DNA of 18,434 nt from the NCBI GenBank assembly GCA_003118195.1, contig BEXV01001073.1:40207-58640 (forward strand), written 5' to 3'. Position numbers and translations under genes: made by a program. Under the pieces are notes generated by a model. The model did not search any database, had not been told where the DNA came from, and worked only from the letters and a program-made list of their open reading frames with translations. Within the stretch, counting starts at the first letter, position 1; each line of letters opens with the position of its first letter. Of the stretch, positions 8,301 through 15,653 are shown in pieces. This DNA is from Hemicentrotus pulcherrimus. Taxonomy: Eukaryota > Echinodermata > Echinoidea > Camarodonta > Strongylocentrotidae.

Positions 8301-11300
8301 GATGTCTTATCAAGCGACGATGATGATGACAATGCTGAGATGGATGCCTCGGCGATGGAAGATGCGATCCAGAAGATACGAGATGAGCAGGATGACGACG
8401 AGATTGAGAAGATTGAAGCACCGCCCGGTCCTCCACCTGGAGAATCTGACTCAGACGAGGGCTTGGATGGTATTAGAGGAGGATCGTAAGTTACCATGAC
8501 AACACAGAAAGAAAGTCAATATGTTATATAATTCTGTTGAATATTTGTTTTGAAACTTGTTTTTGATAATATCCTTAATTATGAACAAATAAATGTGTTC
8601 AAACCATTAGCCCCTACAGACTGCATGTTCCATAGCAATTCATGACAGATGTCCACATTTTTTTTATAGTTTGGCCTCTGATTTAGAGCCCTAAAATGTA
8701 TATCAGACACATGAAAAGAAAAAATTTAAGTCTTCAGCACACTCTGTTTCCTGATTTGTTGCATTGTGTGCTTGAAGGGGAATTTAAAAGAATGTGATAA
8801 ACTTTTTAGATGTAAACATTAGCTTCATTCTGGGAGCTTCAAATTCACTGTTCGTAATGCAAATGAACATTTTTTGAAAACTTGTCAGCATAGTTTTTGC
8901 CTAACTGTCTACCGGGGGTATGTAGATGTATATTTGTTCTCAGGTTCATGACTTTAATGGAATACTGAAGGAGATCAAATTACATTTTTTTAACTCACCA
9001 TTTATCATTGTTCCATTTGGCATAATTTTCTTTCTTTGTTTCCATTTTGAATGTCAGTGACTTTGTGTCTGACTTTGAAACGATGTTGGCGAAGAAAAAG
9101 GAGGATAACAAATTCAGAAGACGGAAACGCAACAATGATGATTTCATCAATGACAACGATGATATCATCGTTGCTATGATCAAACAGATGAACGAAGTAG
9201 CCATGGTGAGTAAACGCTTCTGTACGAATTCATAACTATTAGGTCATCTTCATTTTTATGTCATGACTCTACTGTTTCCCAGTGTCTAGCAAAAGTAAGT
9301 GTCACATTGTTTGCCTCTGCTTGGTCCCTCCCAGCCCACATTCACAGTGTCAATGCATTGTGAATGTAACCCGCGTGCGCATATTTGCCTTGCACTTTCT
9401 CGTGCCTGGGAGCAGTCTGTTGAGGCTGCATCATGTGATCCAAGGTAGTTCAGCTCATGCAAAGGAGTGTCTCAGATAGGTCAATAGCCATGTCTGCATC
9501 CTCTTGAACTTTCTCCAGACTCTCTTTCCAGAGTTTAAAGCATCCAGATTTTAATTAATGAATGGATTTAAACAAAAATTATTTGAAGACAAGGCATTAT
9601 TTGTCATTCTTATTCCTGTCTAACTTTTTTTTCTTCCTATTTTTTTTAAATTCCATTTGAATGACATCTTTTCATATTTTTTTTTGCAGGAGGATAGGAG
9701 GCTGAATAATGCTCGAAAAGCCGCAACCAAGAAACTCAACATGCTTCCAGCTGTAATGAGCCAGTTGAAAAAGTAAGTGATTTAAGATTGCTGCCTCTTA
9801 AGATATTGGTCCGAATTCTCAAAGAAGGTTTAAATTCAACCCATGGTTTAAATCTTCATTTCATAACCAATGGTCTAAAATTAGCTCAAAATAAGCGTGA
9901 CACAGTCAGAGGTCCAATATTAGAAGCTTATTATTATTAGGTAAGCTTATTTTGCGCTAATTTTTAAACCATGGGTTATAAAAATAAAGGTTTAAACCTC
10001 CTCTGTGAAATCGGGCCAGTATGATTTCTGTGTCAGAATGAAAAGCTGAACAGGTGATTGTGTAAATATATTCATTCTTTTAATAAACCTAATACAGTCA
10101 AACCTGCTTTAGCAACCACCAGACCTGCCAACCAGTAAAATAATGATTTTTAAAACAAAACACACACAAAAATTTTAAAAAATACAACTTTTGGGATTAA
10201 AGAATACAGTTTTTTAACTCCAGAGGTTGGCAGGTCTGAACCACCTGTTTAGATAGTCCACCTACTATAAAGACCACATTTTTCATTTCCCTTAAAAATG
10301 GTTTCTCATTGAAACTTGACTAAAGTAACTGGTACATAAAGGCCACCTGTCTAAAAAAATCACTTGTCTATAAAGAACACTTTTCTTGTCTCGCGTGGGT
10401 GGTCTTTATAGACAGGTTTGGCTTTATGAATCCCCAAACTGTCTTTGAAATAAAAGAAAAGCCACCATGAAGCAGAAGTGAAGCGTTTCCAGAACACACT
10501 TTTTTGTTGTTGCCGGGATAACAGTAAAGCTCTATAGAAATTAACTATCTCAAGCAGAACATTTGATAGATTTGAGCCGATGAGTCAGGGCATGAGCTCT
10601 GAAAAGATTTTAAAAGAGCTCTTGAAAATTGATACATTCATGATTCTTGAATCATTTCTAGTAGACATTACAGCTGATCTACAGTGATCACAAGTATTGG
10701 AGTGAAGAATAATAAATTTTGTCCCCCTTTTTTCACCTCCAGATCAGGGACCCGTTTCACAAAACCTATTTTTCAATTAAAAATGACAAAAATCAGTGAC
10801 AAATCTGCTGCTAACCAATCAGAAGTAAAGAATTCACTAGCTTAACTGATGACAAGTTTTGTGAAATAGGGCCCTGATCTGCAGGTGTTTTTCTTAGAGT
10901 GTGATGCATTAAAAATCATGGCTGAGTGGTTAAAACCTGTTCCTGATACATGTCTATCCCAAGTATTTGTATATTTAATTCATAATTTGATTTCGTCCCT
11001 TGTCTTTTTCAGATCGGATCTGCAGTTGTCTTTCTTAGAGTGTGGTGTATTGAGACCCATGGCAGAGTGGTTAAAACCCCTTCCTGATAAGAGTCTGCCA
11101 CATCTCAAGATCAGAGAGTCCTTCATCAAGATCTTACAAGGGGTAAGTTTACCAGTCTTTGCTTTCAAAACTGATAATTTGTTTGTTTTTATCGCTGTTG
11201 TTTATAATGGGCAATTTTGAATATTATTCAGCTCAGGTATCAACAGATAATACTAGTTGACAGCTGGTCAGACGGACAATCACTGCAAAGAAAGCCCCAA

Positions 11301-14300
11301 TTGGGTCAATCAAATTGGTTCGCAGCTATTCAGATGATGTTATATCTCACTAATCTATTACAAAACAAGAGTAACTAGACATTTCTAAGACATTTAACAT
11401 AATAGGTTTGTGGAGTATACACGGTTATTGTATGGAAGTACATGTATGCACTTATATCGGAAAAAGGCAACTTTGCATAACACAAAAGCATCTAGATCTA
11501 AGAGCTACCATTACCCTACCCCCCAAAAATGATCATAAACAGCACCAGGGCCCTGTTGCACAAAACTTACCATTGATGGAAACCCTGATTTTGATTGGCT
11601 GTTTAGCCCTGTTACCATGGTAGTTGCTATTGATGGAAACATTTTATGCAACAGGCCCAGGTGTTATGGTACTGTTCTCTGGCAGTTTAAGGATAAAGTT
11701 TGTTGATATTGAATTCCTTCCTAATACATATGATGTAGAACTTTCCACATTCTTAACCCCAAGTATAACAGAACATCTACCCCTCTACTTCTACTGCATC
11801 CTGACAACTGCCCCATAAAAAAATCACCCCCTGCAGAAAATGAACCACACTATCTTATAGAAGTTGCTCGTCTTAGGGTAGTTATCTGGGAAAATGTCTT
11901 GTGGCTGGTATTCCAGAGGATAGTTATCCTAGAATCTCATAACTTAGATGACTTGTTACGATTATGCTCTATTTCAGTCTTATATTAGCTTTCTCTTTCT
12001 ATCCTTTCGTCATCCAGTTCCCACCAATTGACCAGCACATGCTGAAGACGAGTGAGATCGGGAAGGCCGTCATGTGCCTTTATAGACATCCAAAGGAACT
12101 AAGATACATCAGAGAAATGGCTGGCAAGATCATAAGTGAGTCCCTCTCTTGAACAGCTATCCATTACTTTCAATTCATAATTATTATTTTGTTACTCCCT
12201 TGGCCAGCTTCTTAAACTTGTTATTGGTAACAGGTTAAACTTATCAATATAATCAACCGAAATCAGTACATTTGGTTGGCTCTCAGTAAGTGTTTGACTG
12301 AAGTTTGGCAGTCATTATTGAGACTATTTGTTAAGATTAACATCTATAATCTGAAATTTGAAATAGTAATTCTAAAAAACATACTACTACCATGTGCGTA
12401 TATATCTATGTAAGTTCTATGGCGACATTTTTTCAATATCACACAATTAGTCATTCAAAGAATATAAAATGTATGAATATCATGGAATCGTTTTATGCCT
12501 GATATGTTTCTTTGGATCTAACCTTAAATTCTATCGGGATGAATTTAGATGAGTGGTCAAGACCAATATTTGGAGTGGAATCTAACTTCAGATCGATCTC
12601 TAAAGAGGACAGGCAGAAGAGAGATCTACAACAGTTGGCTGCCAAGAGGAGAAGAATGAGGTGAGATTTATGGAGCTAGTTTAATAATAATGGTGGCTTC
12701 TTATATAGCGCACATGTCCATCATGTTGTGACGTTCCTGGCGCTGCCTCGATTATTACCCTGGCTTTAGCAATACGGCCATTACGGCGGTCTAGTATTTC
12801 AAGGACCCATTAACATCACCTGGGTCGAGTGTGGCAAATGTAGATCAATGTCTAGCCAAAGGACATAAGTGCCTTGGCGGGACTTGAACCGCGGACCTTG
12901 TGATCAACACTCCATGACCATGACACCTCTAGTTTTCATGTTTTGTTAAGCATTAAGCAAAGAGTGACTACTTTGTGTACCTAAATATGCACTTAGAACT
13001 AGCCTGGCATTCTTGCTATAAAAAAGGACATGTCTTGATGCCTCTCTTGCTCTTAGTGGATGATATATATATATAGAATAATAATATTGTTAAACTAGGC
13101 TTCTATAGCGCATTTCACCTTCAGCGAAAATGTTAATGCCCTTCAATATATAGATATATATAGATATATATATATATATGTAAATCAATGTTTTAATTGA
13201 AGTGTTTTTACCAAATGCGGATGTCAGTAATCTGTCCTGTTTTTTAAGCGATATTATCTTTATACCACCTTTGTATTGACTATTTGCACCTGGAAAATAT
13301 TTATTTATGCTATTTTGTGAGGAAAGTAGAGTTGTGAAATTTATTGAAAATTGCTTATATTTGTAATATGATTAATAACAGTCAACATTTTTGGCCTTAT
13401 TTGTAATTATTGTACAGTGTTATATTGACTTATGTATTTAAAAAACTGACATCGAAAGATCATTCACTGGTCAAGACAATGACAAAAGCACCTTGTTGCA
13501 TTGTGGGTTCAGCTGGGGCTTGAACGAAGAGTGCAAGAACCAGGATCCTGGGTACTAGTACCCCCTCCCCTCCTTCTCCTTTTAAACAACAGATGCTCCA
13601 GTGACATTTTGCTCCACTGTCAGTATCCATCATTAACCAAATTCCAAGTTTCAACCCCCGGGCTTAACACTAAACCTAAGCTAAAACCCAATTAGAACCT
13701 TCACCTTATCTGAGTTACCTCTTTTATGAAATAAAGCCTAGAGAGAGTTCCCAGGGTACATGTTAGGGAACCAATTTTAGATCTTCAATATGCAATGCAA
13801 ACTATAAAAAAAAATCCCTTTTTTCCCCACTCTTCCTTTTAGTTCTGATGAAACTCCTGAGAAGAAAAACATTGAATCTGCTTTGGAAGGTGCAGAAGAG
13901 TGAGTATCAAAATCATGCCATTTTAGTCAATAATGTGTTTATATAATATGATATCTTCAATGTGTATCCAAACATATCTGTGAACTTTATTAATGTAAAA
14001 TAACTGCCAATGAATCTGAATTTTGAACACCTGAATATTTCAGCTCTCATACCTAGGAAAGTATTAAGTGCAGTTGTTCTGTGTTGAATTGTTTAGATTA
14101 CATGGCTAATTTTCTCTCTCTTGTTCTATTTCAAGCTTGATCTTGTCTGTCCTTTTCATTTCCCTGTCTTCTTTTTTTTTTATTGGAGGGGGAGGGGGGT
14201 AAATAGTGTGAGAATTGATTGCAGAGAAAAAAATATTCTTTCTGGTAATTCATTAACTGGATTGGAATGCCAAGTATATAACATATATGGTAAATTTGTT

Positions 14301-15653
14301 TAGTGTGAGCCATAATAAGTCTCTTACACTATTTCTATTTGGTATCCCAACCCTATTTATTCATATTATGCTTAATGATAAAGTTGAGTTTTGGTCATGA
14401 GGTTGCATTGTGAAAGAAACAGTGTGGAATCTATCAGAAAAAACTGATCATGTAGCATACACGTATTGATGTGTACTGCAAGGTGGTTGAATCATTAAAA
14501 TGATAAAAAATTTGGCCATTCTTGGTAAGCAATTAGCGCTGTACACAGAAAGATGTATATGGGACTACACAAACATTTGGCTGAAAAATGAGGCTCGTTT
14601 TTAAGCTGCTTCATGTCATATTTAGAATATGAAGGCATTTGAAGAGCCATGGAACATTTTCCTCTGATGTTCTTCCACACTTGAATACTAACAATTAAAA
14701 CGCTCATGAATTATTTTTCACCTCTTCCCAAAACTCGACCTTCTCTTTATAATAGTCTTTGTTAACCCTTTATCTCTTGTTTTTTGCTCCCATCAGGGGA
14801 CTCCTCCCAGGTATGAAGGGATGGGTCGGCCGAGCAAGGGTGCCTCAGCCTTCAACCAAAGACTACGTTGTCAGACCAAAGTGGAATGTAGAGAGAGAAT
14901 TTTCTAAGGTAGGTTTCGTTAAGCAATGTCCTCACTTTATATCGTCAGTTTTTAAAATCAGCAGTGATGTACATACTCTTTAGTAAGTTAACCTTTTATA
15001 CTTTTTAGTAGAGCATCTTGTCTTTTATAAAGGTGGAATGGAGAGACAGAATTTTCTAAGGGTAGGTTTCGTTAAGCAATGTACTCACTTTATAACATCA
15101 GTTTTTACATCAGCAGTGACTGACAGAGTGTTTTAGAATCTAACATTTGATATTTTATAGTAGAGCATCTTGTCTTCTACTGAAAGCAGTGAGGGCATTT
15201 AGTCTGTTTCCTTGCAACAATTTTGTTTATCTTTGTGTTTATTGCTTCTCTCCACCCAGGTGTCAAGTGGGTACCTGGTGGGATCCGAAAAGCAATGTCT
15301 TTGAATGAGCATGGTTGCACTTTTTAATTTGCCATTGGCTAGAATGCTCTCCATTCTGTGGAATTGTAGTGCTGAATTGTAATTGAATCCGATGACCAGG
15401 GTTAGGATACACTGTAAAGCTCTCTGATCAGTTGCATGTTCAGACAAAAACGCATCATATTAAAAAATAGGTATTTTTGGCAAGTTCATATGGTAATCAT
15501 GATCCCTTTCCCAATGTTATTCTGCAGGTTACCAAGAAGAAGACAAGACTGGACAAACACTCTCGTAAGATGCAGAATATGAAGTCGGCCGTACGCAACA
15601 AGAACCCACGAGCAGTCGCAATCAGCATTGAGGGGCGTGGCATGTCTCTATAG
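2308..15653 (+). CDS. IWS1: IWS1 (Spn1) transcription elongation factor, complete gene, 15 exons
   Basis: Joined exons give 2811 nt, 936 residues, with every junction GT-AG and in frame. IWS1 is a nuclear factor that binds SPT6 on elongating RNA polymerase II and links it to histone modification, mRNA processing and export. Seen here: conserved N terminus MEEEYESG with TPVLDERE; acidic region about 26-540; LIADIFG (548-554) and EEEFEGF (559-565) motifs of the kind that bind TFIIS-N-type domains and the LEDGF integrase-binding domain; basic RRRKR (662-666); TFIIS-N-like core about 645-805 ([36 protein letters not shown]); [21 protein letters not shown] (869-889 overall) and the C-terminal [10 protein letters not shown]. 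The start has A at -3 and G at +4. Length exceeds the 819 residues of human IWS1 because of the acidic region. cDNA is needed to confirm that the giant exon 3 has no intron. Confidence 0.95.
2330..2815 (+). other. IWS1 intron 1
   Basis: 486 bp, GTAAAT...TTTTTTACAG. T-rich in its first 150 bp; I see no repeat, RNA gene or extra exon in it. Confidence 0.8.
2816..2868 (+). CDS. IWS1: IWS1 exon 2
   Basis: 53 nt, residues 8-25, including [15 protein letters not shown], the second piece of the conserved IWS1 N terminus (human has GGATPVQDERDSGS at this place). The acceptor is ttttttacag and the donor GTAAGA; the intron that follows is phase 0. Confidence 0.92.
2869..3021 (+). other. IWS1 intron 2, 5' part
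   Basis: Intron 2 runs 2869-3803 (935 bp). The 5' part shows nothing recognisable; the middle is occupied by the transposon at 3022-3590 and the rest (3591-3803) is plain intron ending in tttgttacag. Confidence 0.8.
3022..3590. mobile_element. Nonautonomous DNA transposon, 569 bp, in intron 2
   Basis: The ends are 25-bp terminal inverted repeats beginning CGTATTTGCCGG, matching at 22 of 25 positions (3022-3046 and 3566-3590). Subterminal gccgcacccc motifs recur at both sides, partly in direct orientation (3058-3067 and 3526-3535). No transposase frame is present; short open frames inside are chance. A tRNA-like sequence sits within it. No clear target-site duplication was found. The superfamily is not assigned. 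Confidence 0.7.
3108..3190 (-). repeat. Degenerate tRNA-Leu/Ser-like sequence
   Basis: On the minus strand an A-box region TGGCCGCGGGGTCTAAGGCG is followed by a B box GGTTCGATCC (complement of 3120-3129). The 54-nt spacing fits a class II tRNA with a long variable arm, and the A-box side resembles tRNA-Leu. T-stem pairing beyond two pairs fails, so it is a pseudogene or SINE head. A run of 15 A on the + strand (T on minus) lies just past its 3' end, as a pol III terminator would. Confidence 0.55.
3804..5247 (+). CDS. IWS1: IWS1 exon 3 (giant acidic exon)
   Basis: 1444 nt uninterrupted, residues 26-506 plus the first base of Asp507. It is overwhelmingly Glu/Asp with Gly, Gln and Val, and ends [11 protein letters not shown]. 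The acceptor is ctttgttacag; the donor is GTATGT at 5248. In vertebrates this region carries Ser-rich SDSExEE repeats; here Ser is sparse and Glu dominates. The coding strand is extremely purine-rich, which also creates long mirror open frames on the minus strand that are not genes. This acidic region is expected to be disordered. Confidence 0.88.
4107..4322 (+). repeat. IWS1: Hexapeptide coding repeat (12 x 18 bp) in exon 3
   Basis: Twelve consecutive hexads, residues 127-198: [24 protein letters not shown], then three [12 protein letters not shown] pairs, GEQLEE and GEHEEE. The three pairs are exact 36-bp DNA copies (4179-4214, 4215-4250, 4251-4286), so they arose by recent unit duplication on top of an older 18-bp array. 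The length is likely polymorphic. Confidence 0.95.
5248..5894 (+). other. IWS1 intron 3
   Basis: 647 bp. Besides the tail-like repeat at 5511-5580 it holds nothing I can name. Reading through the donor gives a stop at 5298-5300, so retention would truncate the protein before the core. Confidence 0.8.
5511..5580. repeat. 'TTTATATAGCGC' dispersed repeat fragment
   Basis: An aataata stretch followed by acatttatatagcgcttaa and then tttctaagcacttaac. The same layout (AAT-rich stretch, then TATAGCGC) recurs at 12683 and 13077 in this window, so it is a dispersed family, probably the tail of a SINE or LINE read on the opposite strand. Confidence 0.5.
5895..5997 (+). CDS. IWS1: IWS1 exon 4
   Basis: 103 nt, residues 507-540 plus two bases of Lys541: [14 protein letters not shown], a basic [10 protein letters not shown] patch, then DSGDESEEE. 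The mixed acidic and basic composition resembles the region before the LEDGF-type motif in other IWS1 proteins. Acceptor tttctttgtcag, donor GTAAGT. Confidence 0.9.
5998..6922 (+). other. IWS1 intron 4
   Basis: 925 bp. It contains the foldback element at 6178-6396; the remaining 525 bp shows no recognisable feature. The acceptor is tatgtatcag. Confidence 0.8.
6178..6396. mobile_element. Putative 219-bp MITE in intron 4
   Basis: The left end TACTGTAAA and the right end TTTGCAGTA are near-perfect inverted repeats (8 of 9) with TA at both borders. The interior carries several CpG-bearing ttcgcg motifs (6256-6260, 6313-6316, 6331-6335), typical of a widespread foldback family in marine invertebrates. 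No coding capacity. Confidence 0.5.
6923..6989 (+). CDS. IWS1: IWS1 exon 5 (LIADIFG motif)
   Basis: 67 nt, residues 541-563. It encodes [18 protein letters not shown], close to human NLIADIFGESGDEEEEEF. LIADIFG preceded by acidic sequence is the kind of short motif bound by TFIIS N-terminal-type domains; EEEF is the first half of an FxGF motif completed by exon 6. Phase 0 donor GTGAGT. Confidence 0.95.
6990..7579 (+). other. IWS1 intron 5
   Basis: 590 bp, AT-rich, ending attctgttttcag. No repeat or RNA gene seen. Confidence 0.8.
7580..7631 (+). CDS. IWS1: IWS1 exon 6
   Basis: 52 nt, residues 564-580: [17 protein letters not shown]. Its first two residues complete the FEGF motif started in exon 5. 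Length is not a multiple of three, so skipping would shift the frame. The KKKK patch may aid nuclear import. Donor GTAAGT. Confidence 0.9.
7632..8301 (+). other. IWS1 intron 6
   Basis: 670 bp, AT-rich; nothing recognised. The acceptor region is weak in pyrimidines (caatctcgattacag), so the exon 7 boundary rests mainly on frame continuity. Confidence 0.75.
8302..8485 (+). CDS. IWS1: IWS1 exon 7
   Basis: 184 nt, residues 581-641. It begins [15 protein letters not shown], continues with the charged helix-like [20 protein letters not shown], then a proline-rich [15 protein letters not shown] and LDGIRGG. Low conservation is expected for this linker ahead of the core. Donor GTAAGT. Confidence 0.85.
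8486..9057 (+). other. IWS1 intron 7
   Basis: 572 bp, no repeat or gene recognised; ends ttgaatgtcag. Confidence 0.8.
9058..9205 (+). CDS. IWS1: IWS1 exon 8 (start of core)
   Basis: 148 nt, residues 642-691. [15 protein letters not shown] then [20 protein letters not shown] and [11 protein letters not shown] align well with human DFLSDFEMMLQRKK, KRRRNRD and VVSAMIVKMNEAA. RRRKR (662-666) is a likely nuclear-localisation patch. Helix 1 of the SPT6-binding core probably begins in the second half. Donor GTGAGT. Confidence 0.95.
9206..9689 (+). other. IWS1 intron 8
   Basis: 484 bp. An 8-bp inverted repeat cattcaca/tgtgaatg (9341-9366) is the only structure noted. The intron ends in a strong T-rich tract and ttttgcag. 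Confidence 0.75.
9690..9772 (+). CDS. IWS1: IWS1 exon 9
   Basis: 83 nt, residues 692-718: [20 protein letters not shown], then AVMSQLKK. Human has [21 protein letters not shown] and VVMHLKK. Part of the TFIIS-N-like helical core. Donor GTAAGT. Confidence 0.95.
9806..10018. mobile_element. Foldback (MITE-like) element in intron 9
   Basis: The left half (ccga, aggtttaaa, aacccatggtttaaa, attagctcaaaataagc) recurs inverted on the right (taagcttattttgcgctaa, tttaaaccatgggtt, ggtttaaacct, tcggg). The arms are about 90 bp with spacer differences, and the centre carries an attattatta run. It has no coding capacity and likely forms a long hairpin if transcribed. Confidence 0.7.
10095..10424. mobile_element. 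Outer MITE with CAGTCAAACCTG ends, intron 9
   Basis: Ends CAGTCAAACCTG (10095-10106) and CAGGTTTGGCTT (10413-10424) match as inverted repeats at 10 of 12 positions and are flanked by TA on both sides (10093-10094, 10425-10426), as in Tc1/mariner-type target duplications. Repeated 'ataaagaccac/ggtctttata' modules fill it. It was later split by the insertion at 10120-10238. Confidence 0.65.
10120..10238. mobile_element. Inner MITE nested in the outer MITE
   Basis: Perfect 14-bp terminal inverted repeats CAGACCTGCCAACC (10120-10133) and GGTTGGCAGGTCTG (10225-10238) enclose an A/T-rich 91-bp core. A six-base direct repeat AACCAC flanks it (10114-10119 and 10239-10244). Removing element and one copy restores continuity of the outer element, so the insertion order is clear. 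Confidence 0.85.
10743..10878. mobile_element. Foldback MITE inserted in a duplicated exon copy
   Basis: Inverted ends of 25 bp (10741-10765 and 10856-10880) agree at about 23 positions: agatcagggacccgtttcac... against the complement of ...gtgaaatagggccctgatct. The likely element lies between two GATC copies (10742-10745 and 10876-10879), which would be its target duplication. The interior contains no gene. Confidence 0.75.
10876..10962 (+). pseudogene. Partial duplicate of IWS1 exon 10 (pseudo-exon)
   Basis: Matches true exon 10 (from 11017) at 69 of 87 bases and 19 of 29 residues: [20 protein letters not shown] against [20 protein letters not shown]. Upstream of the intervening MITE, gtcccccttttttcacctccag (10721-10742) resembles the exon 10 acceptor, so the duplication included the 3' splice site. 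The 5' end has lost bases relative to exon 10, which breaks the frame from exon 9, and the MITE adds a stop. Most differences are non-synonymous, as expected for a decaying copy. Confidence 0.85.
11013..11142 (+). CDS. IWS1: IWS1 exon 10 (core)
   Basis: 130 nt, residues 719-762. [19 protein letters not shown] and [14 protein letters not shown] align with human GVMSAIKEWLSPLPDRSLP and ALKIREELLKILQ. This is the most diagnostic part of the TFIIS N-terminal-like fold in IWS1. Acceptor gtctttttcag, donor GTAAGT after GGG. A decayed copy lies 141 bp upstream. Confidence 0.97.
11143..12017 (+). other. IWS1 intron 10
   Basis: 875 bp. Apart from the MITE at 11543-11663 nothing was recognised. A pyrimidine-rich tract ctttctctttctatcctttcg precedes the acceptor catccag. 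Confidence 0.8.
11543..11663. mobile_element. MITE with GGGCCCTGTTGCACAAAA ends, intron 10
   Basis: The left end caccagggccctgttgcaca (11543-11562) and the right end tatgcaacaggcccaggtg (11645-11663) are inverted repeats with about 20 of 23 matches over the full arms and one gap. Inside, attgatggaaac occurs twice in direct orientation (11573-11584 and 11629-11640). It is similar in style, but not identical in sequence, to the element at 10743. Confidence 0.7.
12018..12135 (+). CDS. IWS1: IWS1 exon 11 (core)
   Basis: 118 nt, residues 763-801: [39 protein letters not shown]. Human has [39 protein letters not shown] at this place, described here for comparison. Last helices of the core. Donor GTGAGT; phase 1. 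Confidence 0.96.
12136..12548 (+). other. IWS1 intron 11
   Basis: 413 bp, AT-rich, no repeat seen. The acceptor gatgaatttag lacks a strong pyrimidine tract; the boundary is fixed by frame and by the conserved NEWSRPIFG across the junction. Confidence 0.8.
12549..12660 (+). CDS. IWS1: IWS1 exon 12
   Basis: 112 nt, residues 802-838: [37 protein letters not shown]. The conserved EWSRPIFG closes the core. RRRM plus SS from the next exon forms RxRxxS (835-840), which fits an AKT-type site; human IWS1 is reported phosphorylated at an RRRMNST sequence (Ser720/Thr721). Donor GTGAGA. Confidence 0.95.
12683..12931 (-). mobile_element. tRNA-derived SINE, minus strand
   Basis: Read on the minus strand it starts with a tRNA-like head (gaggtgtcatggtcatgg, anticodon-arm-like gttgatcacaagg, B box GGTTCAAGTCC as complement of 12880-12890). 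It continues through a body with a tatgtcc-type module and ends with gcgctatataag and an attattatta tail. The head is shortened between A and B boxes, so it is not a working tRNA. This head-body-AT tail order is typical of SINEs. Confidence 0.65.
13077..13125 (-). repeat. Fragment of the same AAT/TATAGCGC tail family
   Basis: aataataatattg followed by ggcttctatagcgcatttcacc repeats the tail organisation of 12683-12710 and 5511-5540. It lacks the tRNA-like head, so it is a truncated copy. Confidence 0.5.
13146..13180. repeat. TA/GATA microsatellite
   Basis: Alternating tatatagatatata units form a simple repeat; a shorter TA run lies at 13061-13076. These are likely length-variable. Confidence 0.85.
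13843..13899 (+). CDS. IWS1: IWS1 exon 13 (frame-neutral small exon)
   Basis: 57 nt, residues 839-857: [19 protein letters not shown]. It corresponds to the human [20 protein letters not shown] linker between core and C tail. Both flanking introns are phase 2, so skipping it would remove 19 residues without a frameshift, including the candidate phosphorylation serine at 840. Donor GTGAGT. Confidence 0.9.
13900..14796 (+). other. IWS1 intron 13
   Basis: 897 bp, AT-rich with a GGGGGAGGGG stretch near 14187-14200. No repeat family, RNA gene or extra exon recognised. Ends gctcccatcag. Confidence 0.8.
14797..14908 (+). CDS. IWS1: IWS1 exon 14
   Basis: 112 nt, residues 858-895: [38 protein letters not shown]. 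Human [20 protein letters not shown] is nearly the same. This basic tail is among the most conserved parts of IWS1. The phase 0 donor GTAGGT is duplicated downstream. Confidence 0.97.
14881..15182 (+). repeat. 152-bp tandem duplication spanning exon 14 end and its 5' splice site
   Basis: Copy 1 (14881-15032) and copy 2 (15033 to about 15182) share gtggaatg, gagaga, attttctaag, gtaggtttcgttaagcaatg, tcactttata, tcagttttta, atcagcagtga and tagtagagcatcttgtctt in the same order. Copy 1 contains the last 28 bases of exon 14 and its donor; copy 2 carries a second donor-like GTAGGT at 15062, preceded by an extra G. Confidence 0.9.
15183..15527 (+). other. IWS1 intron 14, 3' part
   Basis: The rest of intron 14 (whole intron 14909-15527) shows no repeat or RNA. 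It ends with gttattctgcag. Confidence 0.75.
15528..15653 (+). CDS. IWS1: IWS1 exon 15 (last coding part, stop TAG)
   Basis: 126 nt, residues 896-936 and [44 protein letters not shown]. Human ends with SRLDKQMRKF and AVKISIEGNKMPL. The very end of the coding sequence is also the first unit of the minisatellite that follows. Confidence 0.97.
   Translation, partial: VTKKKTRLDKHSRKMQNMKSAVRNKNPRAVAISIEGRGMSL

Larger units (their letters stand above)
12661..13842 (+). other. IWS1 intron 12
   Basis: 1182 bp, the second-longest intron. It holds a SINE-like element (12683-12931), a second short fragment of the same tail family (13077-13125) and TA-rich simple repeats. From 13200 to 13842 nothing was recognised except the poly-A/pyrimidine stretch before the acceptor ttccttttag. 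Confidence 0.8.

Noticed and set aside
10885..11220. Single 111-residue gene covering the exon 10 copy and exon 10
   Set aside because: It is a duplicated exon, intron sequence and true exon 10 read in one frame; the true exon has its own acceptor at 11011-11012 and fits the IWS1 alignment exactly.
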